Positions 9,062 through 17,610 of a DNA stretch of 64,000 nucleotides are shown here, piece after piece. Where the stretch lies: the NCBI RefSeq assembly GCF_017948245.1, contig NZ_CP072865.1:521501-585500 (forward strand), in the 5' to 3' direction. The translations under genes were made by a program, and so were the position numbers. The DNA comes from Rhizobium sp. NLR16a. GTDB lineage: Bacteria > Pseudomonadota > Alphaproteobacteria > Rhizobiales > Rhizobiaceae. The first letter of the stretch is position 1. The number at the start of each line of letters is the position of its first letter. The notes under the pieces are model-generated. The model was not told where the DNA came from. It saw only the letters and a program-made list of their open reading frames with translations, and did no database searches.

Positions 9062-9883
9062 ATGACGATTGCGGCGGCTGGTACCAGACCGCAAAGAGCG
9101 GAGGGACGCGGGCATCTGGCGGCAAGGCTGCTCGACGGCCGCACGCGCATCCGCGAGCTCTATCAGGAGGGCGCGGCGAAGATCCGCCTGCCCGATACGT
9201 TCGATACCTCGATGGAAGCCGTCATCATCAATACCGCGGGTGGGCTGACCGGCGGCGACCGGATGGATTGGAGCGTCGTTGCCGGCGCCGGTACGAAGAT
9301 CGACGTTACCACCCAGGCTTGCGAGAAGATCTACAAGGCATCGGCGGGCACCGCCGAGGTGACGACCCGCATCGAAGTTGGAATGCGAGCGCGCGTAGAC
9401 TGGCTGCCGCAGGAGACGATACTCTTCGACCGGGCTTCACTTTTCCGCCGGCTCGATGTCGATCTCGACGAAAGCGCCGAGTTCCTGGCCGTCGAGGCGG
9501 TGCTGCTCGGCCGCAAGGCGATGGGTGAGGCAGTGGAGACGGGACTCTTTCGCGACCGCTGGCGTATCCGCCGTTCGGGCCAGTTGATCCATGCCGAGGA
9601 ATTGAAGCTTTCCGAAGGTATTTCGACGCTGGCGGCGCGTCGGGCCGTGCTTTGCGGGCAGGTGGCCTTTGCGACGCTGCTCTATGCCGGGCCGCTTGCG
9701 GAGGCCTATCTCGGCAAAGTGCGGACGCTCCTCGAAGGGCCGATGGGCGGTGCAAGCGCCTGGAACGACAAGCTCGTCGTGCGCCTTGCGGCAGCCGACG
9801 GTTTCTCGCTGAGAAAAATCCTGATCCCGGTCATTTCCACCTTGCGTAATGGTGCGCCTGTGCCGAAAGTCTGGAATCTCTGA
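9062..9883 (+). CDS. ureD: Urease accessory protein UreD
   Basis: 273 residues from ATG 9062, preceded by GAAAGGGACGA; the upstream extension to 8999 lacks support. Contains the family motifs [12 protein letters not shown] near residue 62 and [12 protein letters not shown] near 90. UreD is the scaffold on which UreF and UreG assemble to deliver nickel to apo-urease. It heads the urease gene run and is followed 28 bases later by ureA. Confidence 0.95.
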   Translation: MTIAAAGTRPQRAEGRGHLAARLLDGRTRIRELYQEGAAKIRLPDTFDTSMEAVIINTAGGLTGGDRMDWSVVAGAGTKIDVTTQACEKIYKASAGTAEVTTRIEVGMRARVDWLPQETILFDRASLFRRLDVDLDESAEFLAVEAVLLGRKAMGEAVETGLFRDRWRIRRSGQLIHAEELKLSEGISTLAARRAVLCGQVAFATLLYAGPLAEAYLGKVRTLLEGPMGGASAWNDKLVVRLAAADGFSLRKILIPVISTLRNGAPVPKVWNL

Positions 9884-9911
9884 ATTTAAGCACGAAGCAG
9901 ATGGATACGTA

Positions 9912-10214
9912 ATGAACCTCACTCCAAGAGAAAAAGACAAGCTGCTGATATCGATGGCGGCGATGGTGGCGCGGCGGCGGCTGGAGCGCGGCGTCAAGCT
10001 GAACTATCCCGAGGCGATCGCGCTGATCAGCGATTTCGTCGTCGAAGGCGCCCGCGACGGCCGCCCGGTCGCCGAGCTGATGGAGGCCGGCGCCCATGTG
10101 ATCGGCCGCGACCAGGTGATGGAAGGCGTTGCAGAGATGATCCACGACGTGCAGGTGGAGGCGACCTTCCCGGATGGCACCAAGCTCGTCACTGTGCACG
10201 AACCGATCAGGTGA
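9912..10214 (+). CDS. ureA: Urease gamma subunit UreA
   Basis: 100 residues, the normal length for a separate gamma subunit. Start ATG 9912 gives the canonical [16 protein letters not shown]; the open frame upstream is not part of the protein. Motifs [13 protein letters not shown] and [19 protein letters not shown] are conserved. Structural subunit of the nickel urease. It is followed by a DUF1272 gene before ureB, an interrupted order compared with the usual ureAB pair. Confidence 0.95.
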   Translation: MNLTPREKDKLLISMAAMVARRRLERGVKLNYPEAIALISDFVVEGARDGRPVAELMEAGAHVIGRDQVMEGVAEMIHDVQVEATFPDGTKLVTVHEPIR

Positions 10215-10224
10215 GGAGATAGAA

Positions 10225-10476
10225 ATGCTGGAACTCAGACCCAATTGCGAATGCTGCGACAAGGATCTGCCGCCGGAGAGCGCTGAAGCGCGGATCTGCA
10301 CCTATGAATGCACCTTCTGCGCCGATTGCGTGGACGGCGTATTGAAGGGCACTTGCCCGAATTGCGGCGGCAATCTCGTCGCCAGGCCCATCCGGCCGGC
10401 CGCCATGCTTGCCAAAAATCCGGCTTCGACGAAACGTGTGCTGAAGGCCGAGGGCTGTGCGCCCAGGGCGGCTTAG
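10225..10476 (+). CDS. DUF1272 cysteine-rich protein between ureA and ureB
   Basis: 83 residues from ATG 10225, 10 bases after ureA with a GAGGAGAT ribosome site. The N-terminal half is rich in cysteine: C-x-C-C ([11 protein letters not shown]), then C-x3-C-x2-C-x2-C ([11 protein letters not shown]) and CPNCGGN, a likely zinc-binding arrangement matching DUF1272. The basic Ala/Pro-rich tail is less conserved. Function unknown; placement inside the urease operon suggests co-expression, and a metal-related role is possible but unproven. Confidence 0.8.
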   Translation: MLELRPNCECCDKDLPPESAEARICTYECTFCADCVDGVLKGTCPNCGGNLVARPIRPAAMLAKNPASTKRVLKAEGCAPRAA

Positions 10477-10486
10477 GGAGAACTCT

Positions 10487-10792
10487 ATGATTCCGGGCGA
10501 AATCATTGCCGCTAGCGGCGATATCGAACTCAATGCTGGCGCGCCGACGGTGACGCTGGAAGTTTCCAATACCGGCGACCGGCCGGTGCAGGTCGGCAGC
10601 CACTATCATTTCGCGGAGACCAATGCCGGACTTTCCTTCGACCGCGCGGCGGCGCATGGGAAACGTCTCGATATTCCGGCAGGGACGGCCGTGCGCTTCG
10701 AGCCGGGGCAGACGCGTTCGGTGACGCTGATCCCGCTGTCCGGCAAGCGCGAGGTTTACGGCTTCCGCCAACTCGTGATGGGAAAGCTTTAG
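10487..10792 (+). CDS. ureB: Urease beta subunit UreB
   Basis: 101 residues from ATG 10487 (GGGAG ribosome site). Typical beta-subunit sequence: [18 protein letters not shown] at the start, [11 protein letters not shown] near residue 40, [16 protein letters not shown] and [11 protein letters not shown] at the end. Part of the UreABC core. Followed by two non-canonical genes before ureC. Confidence 0.95.
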   Translation: MIPGEIIAASGDIELNAGAPTVTLEVSNTGDRPVQVGSHYHFAETNAGLSFDRAAAHGKRLDIPAGTAVRFEPGQTRSVTLIPLSGKREVYGFRQLVMGKL

Positions 10793-10809
10793 AAGAACGG
10801 GAGAGGCGA

Positions 10810-11217
10810 ATGCGTCTGAATATTTGCCTCATCGGGGCGGCGATGCTGTTTGTGGCCGGCCGTGTGTCCGCGCAGGATGTCGATTGCAAGAATCCGCAGA
10901 CGCAATCGGATATGACCTCCTGCGAAGAGGAGCGCCATGAGGCTGCCGACAAGGCGCTGAACGAACAGTATAAGAAGACGCGGGCCGCCATGGCCGCGAT
11001 CGACAAGGATCTCGATGGCGACATGAAAGGCGCGGAGAAGGCGCTGGTCAAGGCGCAGCGCGCCTGGATCGACTATCGCGATGCAGAATGCGATGCCTTC
11101 GGATTTCAGGCCCGCGGCGGCACGATGGAGCCGATGCTGGTTGCCGGATGCCTGGCCGAGGAGACGGATAAACGCACGAAAGAGCTGAAACAGCTCGAAG
11201 ACACGATGAGCAATTAG
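10810..11217 (+). CDS. Secreted LprI-like (DUF1311) protein
   Basis: 135 residues with a signal peptide of about 21 residues (ends GRVSAQ). The mature part has the DUF1311/LprI pattern: CKNPQTQSDMTSCEEERHEAADKAL-type Cys pair, an AQRAWIDYRDAECDAF core and a final Cys in VAGCLAEET, consistent with two disulphides. Some members of this family inhibit lysozyme; most are uncharacterised. 17 bases after ureB and one base before the next gene, so co-transcribed with urease. Confidence 0.75.
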   Translation: MRLNICLIGAAMLFVAGRVSAQDVDCKNPQTQSDMTSCEEERHEAADKALNEQYKKTRAAMAAIDKDLDGDMKGAEKALVKAQRAWIDYRDAECDAFGFQARGGTMEPMLVAGCLAEETDKRTKELKQLEDTMSN

Positions 11218-11218
11218 G

Positions 11219-11857
11219 GTGATCAAAAAGATCGTAATCGTCGGCAATGGAGAGGTCGCAGAAGGTCAGGCAGGCATCATCGATGCCGCTGATTTCGTCA
11301 TCCGCTTCAACGATTGCCGCTCCTACGGCGCCGGCGGCAGACGCACGGATGCCGTTGCAGTCTGCAATACCGGCCGGCCGGCCAAGGCGATGCTCGCCTC
11401 GCCGGCGTGGCGCGCCCATCCCGGCGTCGTCGCGGCGCGCGAAATCTGGTGCGTGCGCGACCCGGAAAAATTTGCCGCCATGCGGGCGCTGCTTACTGCC
11501 TCTCATCCGGAGCTCGACGATTTCTGCGACGACTATACGGATGCGTTCGCTGCCTTCTGCACTGACGCCGGCAAGGCGCATGTCGTCATCGGTAAGGCGC
11601 TCCACGAGGACGTTGACGCCTCGCTTTCGGCCTTTGCGCCGGCGCCCTATGTGGTGCCGAGCAGCGGCATGATCGTCATCGCCGAGGTGCTGAACAAATA
11701 TCCCCACGCCGAGGTGATGCTGGCCGGCTTCGGTCACGCCGGCTGGGAATGGCACCCGTTTGCGGCCGAACGGCAGCTTGTCGATAGTTATGTTGCCGCC
11801 AGCCGTCTCACGCGACTCGGCGAAAAACCACTTGTCTCTTCCTCCCACGGAGCCTGA
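11219..11857 (+). CDS. Urease-operon accessory protein resembling GT29 sialyltransferase-like enzymes
   Basis: 212 residues from GTG 11219. The start KKIVIVGNGEVAEGQAGIID followed by ADFVIRFNDC resembles the L-sialylmotif region of GT29-like proteins, and VVPSSGMIVIAEVL resembles the S-motif region. Rhizobial copies are commonly labelled only urease operon accessory protein. No signal peptide or membrane segment, so it would act in the cytoplasm. It ends 3 bases before ureC, so it is almost certainly co-translated. Substrate unknown; glycosyl transfer is inferred from motif resemblance alone. Confidence 0.65.
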   Translation: MIKKIVIVGNGEVAEGQAGIIDAADFVIRFNDCRSYGAGGRRTDAVAVCNTGRPAKAMLASPAWRAHPGVVAAREIWCVRDPEKFAAMRALLTASHPELDDFCDDYTDAFAAFCTDAGKAHVVIGKALHEDVDASLSAFAPAPYVVPSSGMIVIAEVLNKYPHAEVMLAGFGHAGWEWHPFAAERQLVDSYVAASRLTRLGEKPLVSSSHGA

Positions 11858-11860
11858 TGA

Positions 11861-13573
11861 ATGCCCTACAAGATCTCCCGCGCCGCCTATGCCGGCATGT
11901 TCGGACCGACGACCGGCGACAAGGTGCGCCTTGCCGATACGGAGCTCTTCATCGAGATCGAAAGGGATTTCACCAGCTATGGCGAGGAGGTGAAATTCGG
12001 CGGCGGCAAGGTGATCCGTGACGGTATGGGCCAGAGCCAGGTGACGCGGGCCGACGGCGCGGTCGATACCGTCATCACCAATGCGGTGATCGTTGATCAT
12101 TCGGGCATCTACAAGGCCGATATCGGCCTTAAGAACGGGCGCATTGTTGCGATCGGCAAGGCCGGCAATCCCGATATGCAGCCGGGCGTCAATATCATCG
12201 TCGGCCCGGGCACGGAGGCGATCGCCGCCGAAGGCAAGATCGTTACTGCAGGCGGCATGGACAGTCATATCCACTTCATCGCGCCGCAGCAGATCGAAGA
12301 AGCGCTGATGTCCGGCATGACCTGCATGCTCGGCGGCGGCACGGGGCCGGCGCATGGCACGCTTGCCACCACCTGCACGCCCGGCCCCTGGCATCTCGCC
12401 CGCATGATCGAAGCGGCCGACGCCTTCCCGATGAACCTTGCCTTTGCCGGTAAGGGCAATGCCTCGCTGCCGGGAGCATTGACCGAAATGGTGCTGGCCG
12501 GCGCGACCTCGCTGAAGCTGCACGAGGACTGGGGCACGACGCCAGGCGCCATCGACTGCTGTCTGTCGGTCGCCGACGAATATGACGTGCAGGTGATGAT
12601 CCACACCGATACGCTGAACGAAAGCGGCTTCGTCGAGGATACGATCGGCGCCATCAAGGGCCGCACCATCCATGCCTTCCACACGGAAGGGGCGGGCGGC
12701 GGGCATGCGCCCGATATCATCAAAATCTGCGGCCAGCCGAACGTCATCCCGTCGTCAACCAATCCGACGCGGCCCTATACCGTCAACACCATCGCCGAGC
12801 ATCTCGACATGCTGATGGTCTGCCATCACCTGTCGCCGTCGATCCCCGAGGATATCGCCTTTGCCGAAAGCCGTATCCGTAAGGAGACGATCGCGGCGGA
12901 AGACATTCTGCACGATATCGGCGCCTTCTCGATCATCTCGTCCGATAGCCAGGCTATGGGCCGCGTCGGCGAGGTGGCGATCCGCACCTGGCAGACGGCC
13001 GACAAGATGAAGCGCCAGCGCGGCCGGCTGAAGGAGGAAAAGGGTGATAACGACAATTTCCGCGTCCGCCGCTATATCGCCAAATACACGATCAATCCGG
13101 CGATCGCCCACGGTCTCAGCCATGAGATCGGCTCGGTCGAGATCGGCAAGCGCGCCGACCTCGTGCTCTGGAACCCGGCCTTCTTCGGCGTGAAGCCCGA
13201 CATGGTGCTGCTCGGCGGCTCCATTGCGGCGGCCCCGATGGGCGATCCGAACGCCTCGATCCCGACGCCGCAGCCGGTGCATTATCGGCCAATGTTCGCC
13301 TCCTACGGTCGCAGCCTCACCAATTCCTCCGTCACCTTCGTCAGTCAGGCCTCGCTCGACGCCGGGCTGAAGGGCAGGCTCGGGGTCGCAAAGGAACTCG
13401 TGGCGGTGAAGAATACGCGCGGCGGCATTTCCAAGGCGTCGATGATCCACAATGACCTGACGCCGGAGATCGAAGTCGATCCGGAGACCTATGAAGTCAG
13501 GGCAAACGGCGAATTGCTGACCTGCGAGCCGGCGACGGTGCTGCCGATGGCGCAGCGCTATTTCCTGTTTTAG
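11861..13573 (+). CDS. ureC: Urease alpha (catalytic) subunit UreC
   Basis: 570 residues, full length. Nickel and active-site residues are readable: His pair in [10 protein letters not shown], the carbamylated Lys in [11 protein letters not shown], His in [12 protein letters not shown], the [15 protein letters not shown] motif, the mobile-flap CHH in [13 protein letters not shown], and the Asp in [11 protein letters not shown]. Hydrolyses urea to ammonia and carbamate in the cytoplasm. Starts 3 bases after the GT29-like gene and is followed closely by a DUF2459 gene. Confidence 0.97.
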   Translation: MPYKISRAAYAGMFGPTTGDKVRLADTELFIEIERDFTSYGEEVKFGGGKVIRDGMGQSQVTRADGAVDTVITNAVIVDHSGIYKADIGLKNGRIVAIGKAGNPDMQPGVNIIVGPGTEAIAAEGKIVTAGGMDSHIHFIAPQQIEEALMSGMTCMLGGGTGPAHGTLATTCTPGPWHLARMIEAADAFPMNLAFAGKGNASLPGALTEMVLAGATSLKLHEDWGTTPGAIDCCLSVADEYDVQVMIHTDTLNESGFVEDTIGAIKGRTIHAFHTEGAGGGHAPDIIKICGQPNVIPSSTNPTRPYTVNTIAEHLDMLMVCHHLSPSIPEDIAFAESRIRKETIAAEDILHDIGAFSIISSDSQAMGRVGEVAIRTWQTADKMKRQRGRLKEEKGDNDNFRVRRYIAKYTINPAIAHGLSHEIGSVEIGKRADLVLWNPAFFGVKPDMVLLGGSIAAAPMGDPNASIPTPQPVHYRPMFASYGRSLTNSSVTFVSQASLDAGLKGRLGVAKELVAVKNTRGGISKASMIHNDLTPEIEVDPETYEVRANGELLTCEPATVLPMAQRYFLF

Positions 13574-13601
13574 GCCAGCATCCGTGCATGCGGGGCGGCT
13601 G

Positions 13602-14273
13602 ATGAGGACGGGCATCCGCTGGCTGTTGCAGGCCCTATTCCTGCTTCTGATTCTGGCAGCGGGCGGGACCTTCATTCCCCGGCCGTTGATTGCCCCGGTC
13701 AAGGCGTCGCCTGCGGTGCCGACCCACCGGGTGCTTCTGCTGTCGGGACCGATCCATACCGATATTGCCATTCCGCTCGATGCGGAGACGCGGGCTGCCT
13801 TTTCCTTTCTCGATGATCCCGATTTTCCGCTCGGTCACCCGAATGCGGAATGGCTCGTGGTCGGCTGGGGCGGCCGCGCCTTCTATCTCGAAACACCGAC
13901 CTGGGGTGAGCTAAAGCCGCTGCCGGTGCTACGGGCGCTGACGATCGATCGTTCGGTGCTGCATGTGGATCTCGCCGGCCATATTGCCGAGCCGCAGCCT
14001 GATGTTACCGCATTCGTTATTGGTGACGATGAATTGGCGCGGCTGCGCCAATTCATCGCTGACAGCTTCGTCCGCAACGCGGGCGAGATCGCGCCGATCC
14101 CGGATGCGGGTTACGGGGAGATCGATCGGTTTTTCGAAGCCAAGGGATACTTCAATGCCCTCTTCGGCTGCAACACCTGGACTGCCGCTGCACTCCGTTC
14201 GGCGGGGCTTCGGACTGGCTTATGGAACCCGCTTCCACAATCATTGCGATTGTCTGTCGGTGTCTACAATTGA
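13602..14273 (+). CDS. DUF2459/TIGR02117 urease-region conserved protein
   Basis: About 223 residues from ATG 13602; a GTG at 13584 would add six residues. An N-terminal membrane anchor (WLLQALFLLLILAAGGTF) precedes a domain with the landmarks GPIHTDIAIPLD, WLVVGWGGRAFYLETPTW and GYFNALFGCNTWTA. These match the family described only as a conserved protein of urease regions (DUF2459). The GCNTW segment with an upstream His resembles a papain-like or NlpC-type arrangement, but that is speculative. 28 bases after ureC. Confidence 0.75.
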   Translation: MRTGIRWLLQALFLLLILAAGGTFIPRPLIAPVKASPAVPTHRVLLLSGPIHTDIAIPLDAETRAAFSFLDDPDFPLGHPNAEWLVVGWGGRAFYLETPTWGELKPLPVLRALTIDRSVLHVDLAGHIAEPQPDVTAFVIGDDELARLRQFIADSFVRNAGEIAPIPDAGYGEIDRFFEAKGYFNALFGCNTWTAAALRSAGLRTGLWNPLPQSLRLSVGVYN

Positions 14274-14603
14274 CGCACTCGCTGGCCTATCCGCTCTTAA
14301 ACGAAATTGTGAACAGAGCTCTCCGTTCGGTTGTAAAAACCACTGGGAAAACCCGGCTTTTCTCCGGCTAGTCCATTCTGAAACAACCCGGCGCAAGATC
14401 GTGATAAAGCTATTATATATCAGTATATTAGCTGCTCGTGCGCGTTGTTCGATTCAGGGATTGGAGACTTGCAGCCCCTGCTAGAAAAAATCTCTCCACC
14501 GAATCGTCGGAAATCGTTCGAATTTTAGCGAGTCGATTAAGACACCCGCAGCAATTGGGCTCTTATCAATGCTTTGAAACGCCGGGCAGGAAGGTCGATT
14601 CTC
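14274..14603. other. 330-base gap with an AT-rich promoter-like stretch
   Basis: No gene found. The segment 14400-14435 is strongly AT-rich (TATTATATATCAGTATATTA) in an otherwise GC-rich background, suggesting a separate promoter for the downstream GGDEF gene. No clear terminator hairpin with a T-run was seen. Confidence 0.4.
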
Positions 14604-15467
14604 ATGAGAAACTGGATGTCGCTGCAGGCCGATTTTGGCGATTTTCAATATCGCAGGCACGTCTATGTCTTTGCGCTGAGGATGAGCTTTCTTGCCGTCA
14701 TTTTCTCCGGCGTCATCATTGCGCTGACGATACCGCCACTCGGTTTTCTCGGGCTGCTGCCGGTGACCCTTTCGCACGCGATCGGCTTCGGCGCCATTTT
14801 TTCCTGGCTTGTCGGCGGCACGGTCTCCGGAATGCTGTCGCTGGCCACAGGCTTCACCATGCATGAGCTGACGCTATCGCGGGCGAAGTTCGAAAAGCTC
14901 AGCCGCACCGATACCCTCTCCGGCCTGTTGAACCGGCGCGCCTTCACAGAGGCGCTGGATCGGATCGAAGGCGACGCCTCGCTCGTCATTTTCGACGTCG
15001 ACCGTTTCAAGGCGATCAATGATCGCTTCGGCCATGCCTGCGGCGATGCGGCTATCACGGCGGTCTCGGCGGTGCTGATCACCGCCTTCGACGAATCATC
15101 CGTCGTTGCGCGCCTCGGTGGCGAGGAATTCGGCGTCATCGTCTCCGGCGAACCGCTGGAGAAACGGTTGGAGCGGATCCAGGCCGTGCAGTCCGATATC
15201 GCCGGCAGGCCGCTCGTGGCAGATGGGAACCATATTGCCATCACCATTTCCGGCGGCGTGGCCGATCTCATTCCTGGGCGCAACAAGCAGCAGGTCTACG
15301 CCTCGGCCGACCGGGCGCTTTATCTCGCCAAGGCGCTCGGACGCAATCGCGTCGTGCACGAGCGGGAGGGACTGCATCATGCCTGGCACGGACTTGCCGA
15401 AGCTGGTCCCGACACGGAGGGCAGGGGATTAAGCAGCGACAACGTGATGCAGGCCTACGGGATATAA
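14604..15467 (+). CDS. Membrane diguanylate cyclase (GGDEF) inside the urease region
   Basis: 287 residues from ATG 14604 (a TTG at 14574 would add ten). Two to three hydrophobic segments fill residues 25-85, followed by a complete GGDEF domain: LSRTDTLSGLLNRRAF, DVDRFKAINDRFGHACGD, and the active-site loop VVARLGGEEFGV. The inhibitory RxxD site expected just before the loop is replaced by DESS, so feedback inhibition by c-di-GMP is probably absent. Predicted to make c-di-GMP at the inner membrane. It lies between the ureC block and ureE, apparently with its own promoter. Confidence 0.85.
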   Translation: MRNWMSLQADFGDFQYRRHVYVFALRMSFLAVIFSGVIIALTIPPLGFLGLLPVTLSHAIGFGAIFSWLVGGTVSGMLSLATGFTMHELTLSRAKFEKLSRTDTLSGLLNRRAFTEALDRIEGDASLVIFDVDRFKAINDRFGHACGDAAITAVSAVLITAFDESSVVARLGGEEFGVIVSGEPLEKRLERIQAVQSDIAGRPLVADGNHIAITISGGVADLIPGRNKQQVYASADRALYLAKALGRNRVVHEREGLHHAWHGLAEAGPDTEGRGLSSDNVMQAYGI

Positions 15468-15554
15468 AAGCCAAGCTGCTAACGAAAGGCCATTGGTGCT
15501 TGCATCGGCAAGAGCTATTTTGCATGGTCGCCCTTTCAGCAAAACGGACAAGTC

Positions 15555-16145
15555 ATGCAGCGCGTTACCTCCTATCTTCCTGTCGGAACCCCGTCCTCCC
15601 ACCCGACCGCCCAGGTCAAACTACCGCATGATTTGCGGCATCTGCGCCGCAAGCTGCTGCATCTGGAAAATGGCGAGATGGTCATGCTCGATCTCAAGGA
15701 TCCGGTGCTCTTCGCCAATGGCGACCTGCTTGTGCGCGAAGACGGCGAACTGATCGAGATCCTTGCGGCCGACGAGAAACTCTTCGAGATTCGCGGACGC
15801 GACCGCACGCATCTGGTCGAGCTTGCCTGGCATCTCGGCAACCGCCATCTTGCCGCCCAGATCGAGGAAGACCGCATCGTCATCCTGCGCGACCATGTCA
15901 TCCGCACCATGCTGCAGGGGCTCGGCGCCACCGTGCTCGATATCGAAGAGCCCTTCCATCCGGCACGTGGAGCCTATCATTCCCATGGCGGACATTCGCA
16001 TGACCACGGGCACGCTCATCACGACCACGGGCACAATCATGACCATGGGCATGACCATGATCACACGCATGGCCATGACCACAAGCATGACCACACCTGC
16101 GACCATGATCATGGGCACGGGCATCACGGCCACAAACACGACTGA
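15555..16145 (+). CDS. ureE: Urease nickel metallochaperone UreE with histidine-rich tail
   Basis: 196 residues. The UreE core ([53 protein letters not shown]) includes the GNRH nickel-site histidine, and [16 protein letters not shown] ends the conserved part near residue 140. The last 55 or so residues contain about 27 histidines plus one Cys, mostly in HxH and DHGH repeats, so this chaperone can probably store several nickel ions. It delivers nickel to the UreDFG-urease complex. Six bases separate it from ureF. Confidence 0.95.
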   Translation: MQRVTSYLPVGTPSSHPTAQVKLPHDLRHLRRKLLHLENGEMVMLDLKDPVLFANGDLLVREDGELIEILAADEKLFEIRGRDRTHLVELAWHLGNRHLAAQIEEDRIVILRDHVIRTMLQGLGATVLDIEEPFHPARGAYHSHGGHSHDHGHAHHDHGHNHDHGHDHDHTHGHDHKHDHTCDHDHGHGHHGHKHD

Positions 16146-16151
16146 GGCTCG

Positions 16152-16823
16152 ATGAGCGAAGATCGTGAGTTACAGGCACTGCTGCGCCTGACGGCATGGC
16201 TTTCACCGGCCTTTCCGATCGGCAGTTTTGCTTATTCGGGCGGGTTGGAGCGGGCGGTGGCCGATGGGCTCGTCACCGGTGCGTCCTCGCTTGCGGACTG
16301 GGTCGTCACGCTGATCGGCCATGGCTCGGTCTGGAACGATGCGGTGCTTCTGGCAGAGAGCCACAGGTGCCAAGCGATCCTCGCGCGGCTTACGGAGGTT
16401 GCCGCACTCGCCGAGGCGCTTGCCGGATCGCGCGAGCGTCATCAGGAAACGATGCTGCTCGGCGCGGCCTTCCTCTTGGCGGCGCGAGCCTGGCCGGATG
16501 AAGTTTTCGAAAGGCTGCCCGGCAAGACCGCCTACCCCATCGCGGTCGGAGCGGTTGCGGGCGCCCATGGCATCAGACCGGAGAAGGTGCTCGCAGTCTT
16601 TCTGCATGCCTATGCCTCGCAGGCGATTTCAGCAGGCATCCGACTTGGCGTCGCCGGGCAGAAGGATGGCGTTGCCATACTTGCCGGGCTTGAAGAGCAG
16701 ATTGCGGGGATCGCGCGGCGGGCGGCAGCCTCAACCCTCGACGATCTCGGTTCGGCGACGGTGCAGGCCGATATCGCCAGCCTGCGCCACGAAACCCAGG
16801 CGACCAGACTTTTCCGCTCGTAA
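16152..16823 (+). CDS. ureF: Urease accessory protein UreF
   Basis: 223 residues. Family landmarks: [20 protein letters not shown] near residue 9, [25 protein letters not shown] and [19 protein letters not shown]. Binds UreD and recruits the UreG GTPase so that GTP hydrolysis is linked to nickel insertion. Starts six bases after ureE. About 90 bases separate it from ureG. Confidence 0.95.
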   Translation: MSEDRELQALLRLTAWLSPAFPIGSFAYSGGLERAVADGLVTGASSLADWVVTLIGHGSVWNDAVLLAESHRCQAILARLTEVAALAEALAGSRERHQETMLLGAAFLLAARAWPDEVFERLPGKTAYPIAVGAVAGAHGIRPEKVLAVFLHAYASQAISAGIRLGVAGQKDGVAILAGLEEQIAGIARRAAASTLDDLGSATVQADIASLRHETQATRLFRS

Positions 16824-16912
16824 CCTACCAAAATAATCCCGCAACTGCGCCATTTGACGGTGGCGCCTACCGGCGGCCTCGCTATCATCGCAATCCTATT
16901 GGAGTACGACAT

Positions 16913-17524
16913 ATGAAATCACGAAACGGACCTCTTCGCGTCGGCATCGGCGGGCCGGTCGGCTCGGGCAAGACGGCGCTGACGGAAAAGCTCTGCAAGG
17001 CGATGCGCGACGATTATTCCGTCGCTGTTGTCACCAACGACATCTATACGACCGAAGACGCTGAGGCGCTGGTGCGCATGCAGGCCCTGCCTTCGGAGCG
17101 CATCGTCGGCGTGGAGACGGGCGGCTGCCCGCACACCGCCATTCGCGAGGATGCGACGATCAATCTTCAGGCGATCGCGAGCCTCAACGAGCGCATTCCC
17201 GATCTCGACGTGGTCTTCATCGAATCCGGCGGAGACAATCTGGCGGCAACTTTTTCGCCGGATCTCGCCGATATCACCATCTATGTCATCTCCGTCTGCC
17301 AAGGCGAGGAAATCCCGCGCAAGGGCGGGCCAGGCATCACCCGCTCGGATCTGCTCGTCATCAACAAGAAGGATCTGGCACCCTATGTTGGCGCGGATCT
17401 GGAGGTGATGGACCGGGACGCTACCCGCATGCGCGCAAGCCGCCCCTTCGTCTTCTCCGACATGAAGCGCGGCGACGGCGTCAGCTCGATCGTCAGCTTC
17501 CTGAGGGAGCAGGGCGGGCTTTGA
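16913..17524 (+). CDS. ureG: Urease accessory GTPase UreG
   Basis: 203 residues with a TTGGAG ribosome site. P-loop [11 protein letters not shown] near residue 11, switch motif [12 protein letters not shown], the metal-binding CPH in [21 protein letters not shown] and the guanine-specificity motif INKKDL are intact. Dimeric SIMIBI GTPase that carries nickel from UreE to the UreDF-urease complex. Last urease gene; followed by a strong terminator. Confidence 0.97.
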   Translation: MKSRNGPLRVGIGGPVGSGKTALTEKLCKAMRDDYSVAVVTNDIYTTEDAEALVRMQALPSERIVGVETGGCPHTAIREDATINLQAIASLNERIPDLDVVFIESGGDNLAATFSPDLADITIYVISVCQGEEIPRKGGPGITRSDLLVINKKDLAPYVGADLEVMDRDATRMRASRPFVFSDMKRGDGVSSIVSFLREQGGL

Positions 17525-17562
17525 AGCTGCGCGACAGGCGATGTTGCGGAACGTCGAACTGA

Positions 17563-17600
17563 AACGGGCCGGGAAATTGCTCCCGGCCCGTTCTGTTTTT
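17563..17600 (+). terminator. Rho-independent terminator of the urease operon
   Basis: Perfect 12-bp arms at 17563-17574 and 17581-17592 (AACGGGCCGGGA / TCCCGGCCCGTT) with loop AATTGC, followed by CTGTTTTT. It stands 38 bases after the ureG stop and also separates the convergent efflux operon. Confidence 0.85.
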
Positions 17601-17610
17601 CGGATTTCGC

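Noticed and set aside
15621..16139. Met/Val-rich antisense frame over ureE
   Set aside because: Produced by the His-codon repeats read on the other strand; not a membrane protein gene.
16854..16887. Promoter directly before ureG (TTGACG ... CTATCA)
   Set aside because: Spacing of 22 bases is too long for a sigma-70 promoter.
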